DNA from: a virus
Virus record (IMG/VR): IMGVR_UViG_3300031578_000021
Span: 1-64,000 of that record
Direction: 5' to 3' (one strand)
DNA length: 64,000 nucleotides
The notes under the pieces are model-generated. The model was not told where the DNA came from, did not search any database, and saw only the letters and a list, made by a program, of their open reading frames with translations. The translations under genes and the position numbers were made by a program. Below, one piece after another: positions 6,430-13,828 of the stretch. Each line of letters begins with the position of its first letter. Position 1 is the stretch's first letter.

Positions 6430-6678
6430 ATGAAACTAAAAAACATAAACCTAAGCCCAATCCAAGAAACCATCCTACGGTGCCTAATGTGTCGGCCAAT
6501 AACCTCCATTGATGAATTAATCCAAGAGGTCTACCAAAACCCAAACCTAGAACCGGATAGCACTAAAAGAAATCTTAGAGTTATAATCTTTAGGCTTAGG
6601 AAGAAATTAAAGGTAATAGGTTGGAACATCATAACCTTCCCCACGCGGGGATATGGAATTGAAAAGGCTTCGCGCTAG
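6430..6678 (+). CDS. Winged-helix DNA-binding protein (OmpR/PhoB-like), 82 aa
   Basis: The whole protein resembles a stand-alone response-regulator effector domain: LSPIQETILRCL, then a helix (SIDELIQEVY), a recognition-helix region (RNLRVIIFRLRKKLKVIGW), and the beta-wing ending TFPTRGYGIE. There is no receiver domain, so it would act as a free phage transcription factor. It is followed by a large hairpin and then by a second protein of the same fold. Confidence 0.75.
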   Translation: MKLKNINLSPIQETILRCLMCRPITSIDELIQEVYQNPNLEPDSTKRNLRVIIFRLRKKLKVIGWNIITFPTRGYGIEKASR

Positions 6679-6693
6679 ACCTCGGCGCGGAGG

Positions 6694-6770
6694 CACCAAG
6701 GGGGTTTGAGGAAATTCTAGTTTAAACCTCCCCTGGCTAGGACAGTACTTGCCCCCTTGGTGTTCTTTTA
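6694..6770 (+). terminator. Large hairpin between two winged-helix genes
   Basis: CACCAAGGGGG 6694-6704 is perfectly complementary to CCCCCTTGGTG 6752-6762, with TTCTTTTA following. The 47-base loop contains a further GTTTGAGG / CCTC pairing. This fits an intrinsic terminator or an attenuator; the oversized loop leaves room for regulation of the downstream gene at 6780. Confidence 0.6.
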
Positions 6771-6779
6771 AGGATAGTT

Positions 6780-7112
6780 ATGAGCCCCTTCGACCTATCA
6801 ATAATAATCGACAAGCCCAATTGGCGGGAAGCGCGGGATGAAATAAAAGCCATCCTTCTATCTAACCCTAAAATAACCTTCGATCTAACCTTAAAGGTCT
6901 TACAATGCTTCTTAGAAAACCCCCTAGTAACGGAAGAATGTATAAGCTTCACCCTATGGCGTCCTAAAGACGTACCCGAATTTCCCCACGACAACATAAA
7001 ACAACACATAAGCGTACTTAGAAAAACCTTTAGAAAATACGACATTCATTTTAGAAATTTAGGCTACAAAAGTGGATGGACAATAGAAAAGGGGAATGGA
7101 CATTATGACTAG
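6780..7112 (+). CDS. Winged-helix-like regulator, 110 aa
   Basis: The second half repeats the layout of the 6430 protein: a helix segment (LVTEECISFTLWRP), then NIKQHISVLRKTFRKYDIHFRNL with a GYKSGWTIE wing. The N-terminal half (about 45 residues) is extra. It overlaps the next gene by 8 bases. Likely a DNA-binding phage regulator; target unknown. Confidence 0.6.
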   Translation: MSPFDLSIIIDKPNWREARDEIKAILLSNPKITFDLTLKVLQCFLENPLVTEECISFTLWRPKDVPEFPHDNIKQHISVLRKTFRKYDIHFRNLGYKSGWTIEKGNGHYD

Positions 7113-7392
7113 CCAAGCCAGTGAAAGAATTATGGCCGACATGGAAAAGAAGATGACGATGGATGCGATTGAGATGTTTACGCGTAATGCGGAGGTGTTC
7201 TCTTTCGTAGCCGATAGGGTGGAATTTACAACTGCCTGTTTTTGCTCCCTTGGGGTTTTGGTTGGGGTTATTGGGACGGAACTGCTTTTCTTCGGTATGA
7301 CTGAGGAACAGCTTGCAGAGATAATGAGCCTTTGGACTAAGAGGACTATTATTTGTCATAGGGAAGATGTTGCGGCGAGGGCAACAAAATGA
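7105..7392 (+). CDS. Hypothetical protein with a hydrophobic segment, 95 aa
   Basis: The ATG at 7105 is preferred over 7096 because GGGG at 7091-7094 is then properly spaced. A hydrophobic stretch (CFCSLGVLVGVIGTELLFFG) may be a membrane helix or a buried core. The N-terminus is methionine-rich. Overlaps the next gene by 4 bases (ATGA). Confidence 0.55.
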   Translation: MTSQASERIMADMEKKMTMDAIEMFTRNAEVFSFVADRVEFTTACFCSLGVLVGVIGTELLFFGMTEEQLAEIMSLWTKRTIICHREDVAARATK

Positions 7393-7580
7393 CCAAAAAG
7401 CATGTTGATTGGTTTCCGTGCTTTATGCGGGCGTATACCATTTTTAGCCCGCACGTCAGCGAATTTGATGCTTGGGACGAGGCTGTTAGCTTCGCCGAAG
7501 CGCAAATCAAAACAGAAGAGGAGGCCGAATTAAAATTCTTCCAGGAGTTTAACGAATGTAAGAATTTCGAGGATAACTAG
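7389..7580 (+). CDS. Hypothetical protein, 63 aa
   Basis: Coupled by an ATGA overlap to the previous gene. The pattern FSPHVSEFDAWDEAVSFAEAQI with an acidic C-terminus is helical. No family recognised. Confidence 0.55.
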   Translation: MTKKHVDWFPCFMRAYTIFSPHVSEFDAWDEAVSFAEAQIKTEEEAELKFFQEFNECKNFEDN

Positions 7581-7594
7581 CGGAGGACGCTTAA

Positions 7595-7831
7595 ATGTCA
7601 GTCCAATATTGCGAACTTCACGGCAGGCATTATGACGCAGACTTCGAGCTTAACTGCAAGTTCTGCGAAGACGAAATGGCGGAAATCCTCCAAAAGATAG
7701 AAGATGGGGAGATCGATATCCTTGCAGCAGCAGAAGACCTTCTCGAACGGGGGGCCTCATGTGAAGAGATTGAGGCTGCGGTTGGTCCTCAAAATTGGGT
7801 CTACATCTTAGGTTTTTGGGCGCAGCAATAA
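7595..7831 (+). CDS. Small CxxC protein, 78 aa
   Basis: CGGAGGA upstream. The N-terminus YCELHGRHYDADFELNCKFCED carries a Cys/His set (C6, H9, H12, C21, C24 approximately) compatible with metal binding, followed by an acidic helix. No named family. Confidence 0.6.
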   Translation: MSVQYCELHGRHYDADFELNCKFCEDEMAEILQKIEDGEIDILAAAEDLLERGASCEEIEAAVGPQNWVYILGFWAQQ

Positions 7832-7851
7832 GCAAAAAGGAAACAAGCATC

Positions 7852-8052
7852 ATGACCGAAGAACAAAAGGCAGCTTATATAATTGCACAGGCAGCTTGTG
7901 CAATGATCGAAGCCTTAGGGCTGCAGGCAGAAAACATTCATTTAGCCGCTGTAGGAAAGGGTACTTATGGGGAAGAGGCATTTAATGCCATTATTAATAG
8001 GTATGGCATCCATAATAATGCCTGTATTACTCTTTTCCATGATATCAGATAG
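7852..8052 (+). CDS. Hypothetical protein, 66 aa
   Basis: The ATG at 7852 has AAAAAGGAAA upstream; the earlier in-frame ATG at 7795 lies inside the previous gene. Alanine-rich helix (AAYIIAQAACAMIEAL) followed by GKGTYGEEAFNAIINRY. No recognised domain. Confidence 0.55.
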   Translation: MTEEQKAAYIIAQAACAMIEALGLQAENIHLAAVGKGTYGEEAFNAIINRYGIHNNACITLFHDIR

Positions 8053-8059
8053 GATTGTC

Positions 8060-8308
8060 ATGTCTCACCAAGTAGAAGCCTCTGTAGTCGTCCTAAATGG
8101 TCTAACCCTTACCGCAAGGGGTAGCCGTTGCCCGGCAGAGCCCGACGTTGGCATCATGCACCCTTATTTCGAGGACATTGAACTCCTTTGGCCCAAGACA
8201 GGTAAACCTGTTCCCCAAAAGATGTATGATCGGGTAACAGAGGATGAATGGGATCGGGCGCAGGAAGAGCTAATGTCGGCTTCCTATTATCCGGAGGGGG
8301 ATTACTAA
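8060..8308 (+). CDS. Hypothetical protein, 82 aa
   Basis: AGGATTGTC precedes the ATG at 8060. A compact, mixed sequence with a PAEPDVGIMHPYFEDIELLW centre and acidic end. No recognised domain; part of the small-gene train. Confidence 0.5.
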   Translation: MSHQVEASVVVLNGLTLTARGSRCPAEPDVGIMHPYFEDIELLWPKTGKPVPQKMYDRVTEDEWDRAQEELMSASYYPEGDY

Positions 8309-8309
8309 A

Positions 8310-8633
8310 ATGAGTATAACTTTTTTGGAAACTTATATTATTCCTGGAGATTGCGAATATAACATTGAGGATTATGAACAAGAAGGCGAGCACTTTTTCC
8401 CAAAGAGCTATACTAATGGAAAGGTTAAACGCTTTAGACTTTGGCGTGGCGGTTGTGGTATTGGTTCCTTCGACTCTATTGAAGAGGCCCGTAAAATGCT
8501 CAACCATTATGTAATAGAACAAAATACTGTAAACAAAGAAGTATTACTACAAAAGTTGGCTATAGTTGAAAATGTTTTGTCAGCACTTTCAGGTGATTAT
8601 TTCTACCTTGGAAAATTTATGACCAACGATTAG
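8310..8633 (+). CDS. Hypothetical protein, 107 aa
   Basis: GGAGGGGG upstream. The N-terminal half is acidic (CEYNIEDYEQEGEHFF), followed by RFRLWRGGCGIGSFDSIEEARKML, which reads as a beta-hairpin plus helix typical of small phage cargo proteins. No family assignment. Confidence 0.55.
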   Translation: MSITFLETYIIPGDCEYNIEDYEQEGEHFFPKSYTNGKVKRFRLWRGGCGIGSFDSIEEARKMLNHYVIEQNTVNKEVLLQKLAIVENVLSALSGDYFYLGKFMTND

Positions 8634-8644
8634 GAAGATTACTA

Positions 8645-8863
8645 ATGGGCTCCCATCCAAACATAACCTACGAGAAATTCCCACGTCAAGGCACGATGCT
8701 TAACGAAAAGGTCAAAGTTTGCTTCCACCATGATACGACTAAGCATTATGCGGGGATTGTAATTCGGGACGACGTTGAGGAACCATTTCGGACAATCATT
8801 CAATTGGATAATGGAAGGGTGTTGCTAGCGGAAGAGTGTCAATATGCGCTTTGGGAGTATTAA
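8645..8863 (+). CDS. Small beta-barrel-like protein, 72 aa
   Basis: GGAAGA upstream. Pattern of alternating strands (KVKVCFHHDTTKHYAGIVIRDD, then RTIIQLDNGRVLLAEECQYALW) resembles a small SH3-like barrel of the sort that binds nucleic acid or modifies enzymes. This is a fold guess only. Confidence 0.5.
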   Translation: MGSHPNITYEKFPRQGTMLNEKVKVCFHHDTTKHYAGIVIRDDVEEPFRTIIQLDNGRVLLAEECQYALWEY

Positions 8864-8865
8864 AA

Positions 8866-9048
8866 GTGAACAAATCACAAACAGCCGCTTATAATACTAT
8901 CCTTAAGATATTTCTTGCCCTACCTTGGGCAGATAGGGCGGAGGTCTTCTCCGCTATTAGATCAAATCCAGTATTTTGTACTGAATGTGGATATGGGGAA
9001 TTAGACAGTCCTAATAAGGATTGTGGCTGTAATTGGGATATAGAATGA
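8866..9048 (+). CDS. Small cysteine-rich protein, 60 aa
   Basis: GTG start at 8866 with GGGAG eight bases upstream. A helical N-terminus is followed by FCTECGYGELDSPNKDCGC, four cysteines placed for a zinc knuckle. Overlaps the following zinc-ribbon gene by ATGA. Confidence 0.6.
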   Translation: MNKSQTAAYNTILKIFLALPWADRAEVFSAIRSNPVFCTECGYGELDSPNKDCGCNWDIE

Positions 9049-9248
9049 TGCAACCTATCTGTCCAAAGTGTGGAAGTGTTAAAGTCCACCCCCAAGGAAG
9101 CCAGGGAGTTTGTGACGAAACTGACTGTGGCTACATAGCCCCTTGGAAGAGCTTTAAGAAAGCACCACTAGAGCCGCATTATGAAAAACCCTGCAACACG
9201 AAATGGCGTGATCCAGTCGCATTAAGTATGGATGGGTATGATGAATAG
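9045..9248 (+). CDS. Zinc-ribbon protein, 67 aa
   Basis: ATG at 9045 overlaps the previous stop. ICPKCGSVKV with GVCDETDCGYIAPW makes a CxxC...CxxxxC zinc-ribbon. The rest is short and basic. Its stop codon shares one base with tRNA-Met/Ile2. A generic nucleic-acid-binding adaptor is the likeliest role. Confidence 0.6.
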   Translation: MMQPICPKCGSVKVHPQGSQGVCDETDCGYIAPWKSFKKAPLEPHYEKPCNTKWRDPVALSMDGYDE

Positions 9249-9324
9249 CCCTCATAGCTTAATTGGTTAGAGCTTCGGACTCATAATCCGCAGGTTCCAG
9301 GTTCGAGTCCTGGTGGGGGCACCA
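9248..9324 (+). tRNA. tRNA-Met or Ile2 (anticodon CAU)
   Basis: Acceptor GCCCTCA with TGGGGGC (one G-U), D arm GCTTAATTGGTTAGAGC, anticodon loop CTCATAA with CAT, T arm CCAGG-TTCGAGT-CCTGG, discriminator A and encoded CCA ending at 9324. The anticodon-stem first pair is mismatched (T-C). Whether it is elongator Met or lysidine-modified Ile2 cannot be decided by eye. Confidence 0.93.
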
Positions 9325-9375
9325 ATCTTTGAGACTAAAATGGAAATTTCATGTCTTTGACAATGGAGAGTTATA

Positions 9376-9552
9376 ATGCCAACCGAAATCAAGCAATGGA
9401 CTGTCGAGCTAATCTCCGACTTCCGCGAGACCTTCCGCAAATCCCTAATCTTCCATATCTTCAAAACAACGGAGGATAAACTAGGTATTTGGGAGCATCG
9501 TGGAGGACGTAAATTCAAAGGCCATATCGGCCTACCTTGGATTAATGAGTAA
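9376..9552 (+). CDS. Hypothetical protein, 58 aa
   Basis: GGAGAG seven bases upstream of the ATG. Aromatic and basic: WTVELISDFRETFRK, then IWEHRGGRKFKGHIGLPW. Its TAA overlaps the next gene's ATG. No family recognised. Confidence 0.55.
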   Translation: MPTEIKQWTVELISDFRETFRKSLIFHIFKTTEDKLGIWEHRGGRKFKGHIGLPWINE

Positions 9553-9857
9553 TGGCTGGCTCTGCCCCCTGCCCTAAGTGTGGACATCTAGAAAGTCAAA
9601 CCCGCACAACATCTCTCAGGACCGGCGGGGTTAGGTGGAGATATCGGGAATGCCTTAATTGCAAACATAAGTTTGTAACGGTAGAGGTTCCAAGGGAAGA
9701 ATATAAAAAACTTGTCGTCTATCGTAGAATTTACCAGCACCTTCAAAGCGTATTCAACCTAAGTGTAATAGATGTTGATAAATTGCTAAGAGAAGAAGAT
9801 AGGCCCCTTTTTGGCTACAAGGGTGGACGTAGAAGGAAACCTAGAGTTATTGGATAA
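9552..9857 (+). CDS. NrdR-like zinc-ribbon protein, 101 aa
   Basis: Residues about 7-45 carry CPKCGHLESQTRTTSLRTGG then RYRECLNCKHKFVTVE, the zinc-ribbon signature of the transcriptional repressor NrdR. The ATP-cone domain of true NrdR is absent; instead there is a helical tail with a basic end (GGRRRKPR). Probably a phage nucleic-acid-binding regulator derived from or convergent with NrdR. Confidence 0.7.
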   Translation: MAGSAPCPKCGHLESQTRTTSLRTGGVRWRYRECLNCKHKFVTVEVPREEYKKLVVYRRIYQHLQSVFNLSVIDVDKLLREEDRPLFGYKGGRRRKPRVIG

Positions 9858-9868
9858 AGGAATGCACT

Positions 9869-10018
9869 ATGGCAAAGATGGCATTAAGTCTGACCGGAAA
9901 ACCAATTAAGAAGAGGGCGAAAAAGGAACCAAGTGGGATTGAAAAGGGGATTTTAGTTATTCTTGGGGTTTTCTTGGTATTCGTAGTGGTATTTATTTTC
10001 TTGGTTGGGGGAGGGTGA
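9869..10018 (+). CDS. Single-span membrane protein, 49 aa
   Basis: A short basic N-terminus (KPIKKRAKKE) precedes one membrane segment (GILVILGVFLVFVVVFIFLVGGG). Topology predicted N-in by positive charges. Could be a small holin-like or stress protein; nothing specific is visible. Confidence 0.6.
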   Translation: MAKMALSLTGKPIKKRAKKEPSGIEKGILVILGVFLVFVVVFIFLVGGG

Positions 10019-10019
10019 G

Positions 10020-10268
10020 ATGGCGGTAGGCATTCATACCATTCAAACCAGGATAACTTTAAAGTTTGATTGCATAGTCTATACGCAAAGCCGCAAAAGA
10101 CTGGACGAAGATGCCATAAAGGACAGGGTAATTCCCATCCTAATACCAAAGATTAAACAAGTTGAAGATGAGATTGCTGGGCTACGTTTTAAGGAATATG
10201 ACTGGCATTTTAAATCGGTCCCATTTATGAAGCGCTGGTTTTCTGGAAAGGGGAAGAATGATGGCTGA
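10020..10268 (+). CDS. Hypothetical protein, 82 aa
   Basis: ATG at 10020 one base after the previous stop, with GGGGGAGGG upstream. Helical (KRLDEDAIKDRVIPILIPKIKQVEDEIAGL) and basic at the C-terminus. Overlaps the next gene by 11 bases. Confidence 0.55.
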   Translation: MAVGIHTIQTRITLKFDCIVYTQSRKRLDEDAIKDRVIPILIPKIKQVEDEIAGLRFKEYDWHFKSVPFMKRWFSGKGKNDG

Positions 10269-10524
10269 GATGAACCGCGAGCGGCTTGACGAACTCAAAG
10301 ACGAAATGGAAACCCTGTCGGCTCTTGGATATGGAAATTCTAGGCAGGTGAGCAACACCGCCGACCTTCTCGCTCTGGTCGAGGAACTGGCGGGGGCGCT
10401 CAAGAACTCTATGGGCTACCTCGACACGCCAATCGGTCGACGGAAACTTGGAATCAGTCCTAATGCCGGATGGCTCGTAAACAATCGTGTTCTGCTCTCC
10501 CGCCTGGATGCCCGCCATGGATAA
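10258..10524 (+). CDS. Helical protein of a GC-rich patch, 88 aa
   Basis: First of three genes whose base composition is visibly GC-richer than the surroundings. Mostly charged helix: RERLDELKDEMETLSALG and ADLLALVEELAGALKN. This style of short coiled-coil protein (the Ea-type accessory proteins) is common in alphaproteobacterial phages. No function known. Confidence 0.6.
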   Translation: MMAEMNRERLDELKDEMETLSALGYGNSRQVSNTADLLALVEELAGALKNSMGYLDTPIGRRKLGISPNAGWLVNNRVLLSRLDARHG

Positions 10525-10840
10525 GCCCGAATGGACGGACGCCGAGGTCGAGCGCGTGGCTAGGGAATTATACGAAGTTCGGCATATCGAGGATGGTCTC
10601 CGGTGGGAAGATTTGTCCGAGTACGAAAAGCAGGAACAGATTGTCGAAACGGGCCACGCTCTCTCCGCCGTCCCGCGTGCCCCTGCCGGGTGCTGGATCG
10701 CGCCGGATGTTCTCCCGTCGATGTTTGTCCTTGGAATGGAACACAACGATCCGAAGAAGGCCGCATGGTTTGTTGAAATGTACACCGAGTTTCGGGACGC
10801 ATTCAATCGTATGCGCGACGCCTACAGGGGGAAATCATGA
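10517..10840 (+). CDS. Hypothetical protein, 107 aa
   Basis: ATG at 10517 overlapping the previous gene by 8 bases. Acidic, with KPEWTDAEVERVARELYEVR and YEKQEQIVETGHAL, a pattern often seen in phage proteins encoded beside coiled-coil accessory genes. GC-rich codon use. Confidence 0.6.
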   Translation: MDKPEWTDAEVERVARELYEVRHIEDGLRWEDLSEYEKQEQIVETGHALSAVPRAPAGCWIAPDVLPSMFVLGMEHNDPKKAAWFVEMYTEFRDAFNRMRDAYRGKS

Positions 10841-11262
10841 GCGAGTTGAGCGACGGGCTGCGCAGACTCTCGGCTTGGATGAAGGACCGCGATCTTGATA
10901 TGCAAGCCCCGAAGGGGATCGACGACCCAGAAGACGCCGCCGACGCCCTGGACGCCAACGAACGCGAGATAGCCCTGTTGAAACGGCGAGAATATGCTTA
11001 CGAGAAGATGGCTGACCACGCCATGGCGCTGGACGCGGAGATAGCCAACCTGATCGCCGAGCGGGACGAAGCACGGGATGACGCATCCAATATGCGCGGC
11101 GATAGATTCGACCTTGGAGAAGAGGTAATGAAACTGACCGCAGAGCGCGACGCGGCCTGGAACGAGGCGATCGAGGCGGCTGCTAAAGCTTGTGAAGCCT
11201 TAGACCACCCCAGGGATTATGCTGATGAATTTGCTTTTTACGTTCGGGAATTGAAGCGATGA
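10837..11262 (+). CDS. Coiled-coil accessory protein, 141 aa
   Basis: ATGA overlap with the previous gene. Long heptad-like stretches (ALDANEREIALLKRREYAYE, LDAEIANLIAERDEARDDA) resemble phage Ea59/Ea22-like coiled-coil proteins. No enzymatic motif. GC-rich over the first 330 bases, returning to background at the 3' end, which suggests a mosaic junction inside the gene. Confidence 0.6.
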   Translation: MSELSDGLRRLSAWMKDRDLDMQAPKGIDDPEDAADALDANEREIALLKRREYAYEKMADHAMALDAEIANLIAERDEARDDASNMRGDRFDLGEEVMKLTAERDAAWNEAIEAAAKACEALDHPRDYADEFAFYVRELKR

Positions 11263-11471
11263 TCCTCAAAATGGGCTGTGCCTTTTGCGGCGCCCACTTA
11301 ACAGAAAAAAGTATCCACGTATGGGACGTTGACAATTCTGACCAATGCGAAAATGGCAGGTTTGAGCCTCCAACATATTCTATCTCAATCATATGCCCCT
11401 CCTGTAAGAAAGAGTTGTATAGGAAAGAGCAAGCATATACAGAATATTCTGCTCCACGGTATAGGGAATAG
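11259..11471 (+). CDS. Zinc-binding small protein, 70 aa
   Basis: Two CxxC pairs, CAFCGAHL near residue 7 and ICPSCKKEL near residue 46, form a split zinc-ribbon. ATGA-coupled to the previous gene. Function unknown. Confidence 0.6.
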   Translation: MILKMGCAFCGAHLTEKSIHVWDVDNSDQCENGRFEPPTYSISIICPSCKKELYRKEQAYTEYSAPRYRE

Positions 11472-11475
11472 TTAG

Positions 11476-11853
11476 ATGAAAAACCTTATCGCAAAACTTG
11501 AGGCAGCGTCTAAGGGTAGTAGGGAGTTGGACTGTGACATCTTCTGTGCAACAGCGCCCAGTCCCTTTGAAAGTCACTATCCAGATTGCGTTCTTGCCGT
11601 GTTGGGGGGATTTGTGGCCCGCGTTGAGATAGACGAAATACCCAACTTTACCATCAGCCTTGACGCGGCCCTGACGCTGGTGCCGGAAGGGTGGATTTTG
11701 GACTCGCTGTCCGATGATGCTACGGGAAGCGTTGGGTCAATGAAAGCGTTTGGCGCTACCTGTGAAGTGACAAATGGGGAACTTGGATTGCAGGGGCAGG
11801 CCGTGTCAAGAGCGCTCGCCCTCTGTATCGCAGCCCTAAAGACGAGGCTCTAA
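11476..11853 (+). CDS. Conserved phage protein (LDAALTLVPEGW family), 125 aa
   Basis: Begins KNLIAKLEAASKGSRELDCDI and contains ISLDAALTLVPEGWILDSL and a VSRALALCIAALKTRL end. These three blocks recur in a phage protein family I recognise from alphaproteobacterial phages, function unknown. Length is typical. Confidence 0.7.
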   Translation: MKNLIAKLEAASKGSRELDCDIFCATAPSPFESHYPDCVLAVLGGFVARVEIDEIPNFTISLDAALTLVPEGWILDSLSDDATGSVGSMKAFGATCEVTNGELGLQGQAVSRALALCIAALKTRL

Positions 11854-12113
11854 TGCTAATCCCCCGCTATCCATTCACCCTTGCTCAACCCTCATCCGAA
11901 AAATGCGCGGTATGTCATTCCCCAACCCGCAAAGCCATTCTAGCCCAAAGTGAGCTTTTCTCAAACATCCAATTCCCAATCTGCAATTGGTGCCTAGATA
12001 TGCGAGCGGAGCCGGAAGGAATAGTGATAGCGGCTAGGGTAAAAAAAGTTGAAATCAAGGCAGAACTTATGACATTTTATCGCAATCAATACGTAAATGC
12101 CACGAAACTATAG
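11853..12113 (+). CDS. Small zinc-finger-like protein, 86 aa
   Basis: CAVCHSPTRKAIL and PICNWCLDMRAEPEG provide two CxxC pairs. Coupled to the previous gene by a TAATG overlap. Likely a metal-stabilised small fold; role unknown. Confidence 0.6.
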   Translation: MLIPRYPFTLAQPSSEKCAVCHSPTRKAILAQSELFSNIQFPICNWCLDMRAEPEGIVIAARVKKVEIKAELMTFYRNQYVNATKL

Positions 12114-12123
12114 GAGACGTATT

Positions 12124-12522
12124 ATGGGATTAGATACAACTCACGATGCCTTTAATGGAGCATACTCTTCCTTTAACCGTTTTCGGCAAATTATAGCAAA
12201 GGCTATGGGTGGCTCATATCCTCCGCACGAAGACAGAAGGTTTCCCGACGATCTGTTTTATTGGGGGGATGCTTATTCGGCCGAATCCCATCCCGGGCTT
12301 TATATATTCCTAACTCATTCCGATTGTGATGGAGAGATTTCTGCAAAGGGGTGTAAACTTGTAGCGGACGACCTTGAAAAACTCCTTCCAAAAATAGAAG
12401 CCTTGGGGGGTGACGTTATCGGGCATTTGGCCAGAGTTGGAACTTATGCTGACGTAACAAGAAAGTTTATAGCTGGCTGTAGACTAGCATATGAAAACAA
12501 TGAGCCTTTAGAATTTTTATAG
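12124..12522 (+). CDS. Conserved phage protein (GLDTTHDAFNGAYSSF family), 132 aa
   Basis: The opening MGLDTTHDAFNGAYSSFNRF and the block LYIFLTHSDCDGEIS with a central LEKLLPKIEAL identify a widespread phage/prophage family of unknown function. AGGAGACG before the ATG at 12124 supports this start. Confidence 0.75.
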   Translation: MGLDTTHDAFNGAYSSFNRFRQIIAKAMGGSYPPHEDRRFPDDLFYWGDAYSAESHPGLYIFLTHSDCDGEISAKGCKLVADDLEKLLPKIEALGGDVIGHLARVGTYADVTRKFIAGCRLAYENNEPLEFL

Positions 12523-12532
12523 GAGTTAAGCT

Positions 12533-12796
12533 ATGAAACCCGAAATCCTAACCGAGCTTAACGACGGTAAAATCTTCAGTGCAACCTTCATCAAACGCAC
12601 AACGGGAGAAGAGCGTAGGATGCTTGCCCGCAGGGGTGTAGCACCTAAAAATGAGACTAAGGGCCGTGCTTGGACTGATGAGGATAAGAACGTCTTCACC
12701 GTCTGGGATATGGAAAAGGGAGCTTATAGGTGCATTCCGCTGGAAGGAGTTGTGAGGATTAAAGCGCATGGAAAGGTTATTTTTAAGAAGGACTAA
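12533..12796 (+). CDS. Sm-like SH3-barrel (WYL_2-type) protein, 87 aa
   Basis: KIFSATFIKRTTGEERRMLARRGV, then VFTVWDMEKGAYRCIPLEGVVRIKAHG fits the small SH3-like barrel family (WYL_2) found in many phages. AGGAG sits 8 bases upstream of the ATG. Members are of unknown function. Confidence 0.75.
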   Translation: MKPEILTELNDGKIFSATFIKRTTGEERRMLARRGVAPKNETKGRAWTDEDKNVFTVWDMEKGAYRCIPLEGVVRIKAHGKVIFKKD

Positions 12797-12800
12797 TGCC

Positions 12801-13043
12801 ATGTTGTTGCCTGGAAAGAAGATCGACCTGCCAGACGACCGTCATGTTGCCTTGCTCCCCTACGACGATGGCTCTTGGATGCTTGAGTTTCGTACAGGGA
12901 AGACCTTTACCAGAACTCGAATTAGCGATGAGGCAAAGAACGCCCTTGAGTGCTTGATGCTTGGAACTGATACGTCAATCTTGCGTTATGAGTTTACAAC
13001 AGTAGATGGCGACCCAGTTTGGCGGTTGGTTTCCTCAAAATGA
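12801..13043 (+). CDS. Hypothetical protein, 80 aa
   Basis: ATG at 12801, four bases after the previous stop. Beta-rich (HVALLPYDDGSWMLEFRTGKTF). No family recognised. Confidence 0.55.
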   Translation: MLLPGKKIDLPDDRHVALLPYDDGSWMLEFRTGKTFTRTRISDEAKNALECLMLGTDTSILRYEFTTVDGDPVWRLVSSK

Positions 13044-13068
13044 ATGCCATAAAGTTAGGATAAATTAG

Positions 13069-13368
13069 ATGTCAGCATTCTCCGACTACGTAACAAGCAC
13101 CGCCTTTCATCTCCATCTATCCAAAAACCAATGTACTATCTTGTGCTTGGTTGCGGAGGGAAACTTGAATAGACTTTACGCCAAAGGTTGGGCAGTTCCA
13201 GCCCTTAGAAATTTGCGTGATAAAGGCTTAGTGAGCCATCACTATATTCCGCCACAAGAGGCACCAGAGGGACATATTTATCATACCATTACACGAGAGG
13301 GCGCTCTTGTTTACGAGCTTCTTAAAATGGCTGGTATTGCGAATAAGTTAGTGGAGGACGCAGCATGA
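13069..13368 (+). CDS. Winged-helix-like protein, 99 aa
   Basis: NQCTILCLVAEGNL, then VPALRNLRDKGLVSHHY and an acidic loop before YHTITREGALVYELLKMAG reads as a winged helix of the MarR/PadR type. Likely a small DNA-binding protein. ATGA overlap with the membrane protein that follows. Confidence 0.6.
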   Translation: MSAFSDYVTSTAFHLHLSKNQCTILCLVAEGNLNRLYAKGWAVPALRNLRDKGLVSHHYIPPQEAPEGHIYHTITREGALVYELLKMAGIANKLVEDAA

Positions 13369-13637
13369 TTTTCCTTATCCTAATCTATCTGTTTTTGGGC
13401 GTTTGTTTGGCTATCCCCCTTCTATACCTCTTTCGTTGGGCACTCTATATCTATATCCCAGATAGAACACCTTACGTGGAGTATAAAGACTTCTCTATCC
13501 TTATCGGCTTTGCATTGCTTTGGCCTTTTATGTTGCTTTTGACCGTCTTGGGGGGAATAGACGCAGGAGTTTCTTCCCTCAACAGGCACCTTGCAAATAA
13601 ACTTCCAGACAAAGTAATCCTCGGTAAGAAAAAGTGA
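13365..13637 (+). CDS. Two-span membrane protein, 90 aa
   Basis: Two membrane segments, about residues 2-25 (FLILIYLFLGVCLAIPLLYL) and 43-65 (FSILIGFALLWPFMLLLTVLG), with a basic C-terminal tail. No conserved motif. Could affect the host envelope; not enough to call holin. Confidence 0.6.
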   Translation: MIFLILIYLFLGVCLAIPLLYLFRWALYIYIPDRTPYVEYKDFSILIGFALLWPFMLLLTVLGGIDAGVSSLNRHLANKLPDKVILGKKK

Positions 13638-13828
13638 AAACCGAACACATAATGCGAACGTTATCAGGAAAGCCCTTAACAACCCTTATCCCAGACCATG
13701 ACTATAATTATACGATCGAAGGAATTTACTCCGGGTTTCATTCGGAGGAAGGGGACTATCAAATTAGGCTTTATATTACAATAGATGATGAGGGTATAAA
13801 TGACGAAAAATGCTCGAACGTTCGCTGA
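13634..13828 (+). CDS. Hypothetical protein, 64 aa
   Basis: GTG start overlapping the previous TGA. Beta-rich with an acidic end (RLYITIDDEGINDEKC). No family recognised. Confidence 0.5.
   Translation: MKTEHIMRTLSGKPLTTLIPDHDYNYTIEGIYSGFHSEEGDYQIRLYITIDDEGINDEKCSNVR

Noticed and set aside
9356-9378. TTGACA followed by TATAAT
   Set aside because: The spacer is only nine bases and the boxes overlap a ribosome-binding region.
9267-9587. A 106-residue minus-strand ORF over tRNA-Met/Ile2
   Set aside because: Its end reads RTRTWNLRI, which is the translation of a tRNA on the wrong strand; it is a shadow.
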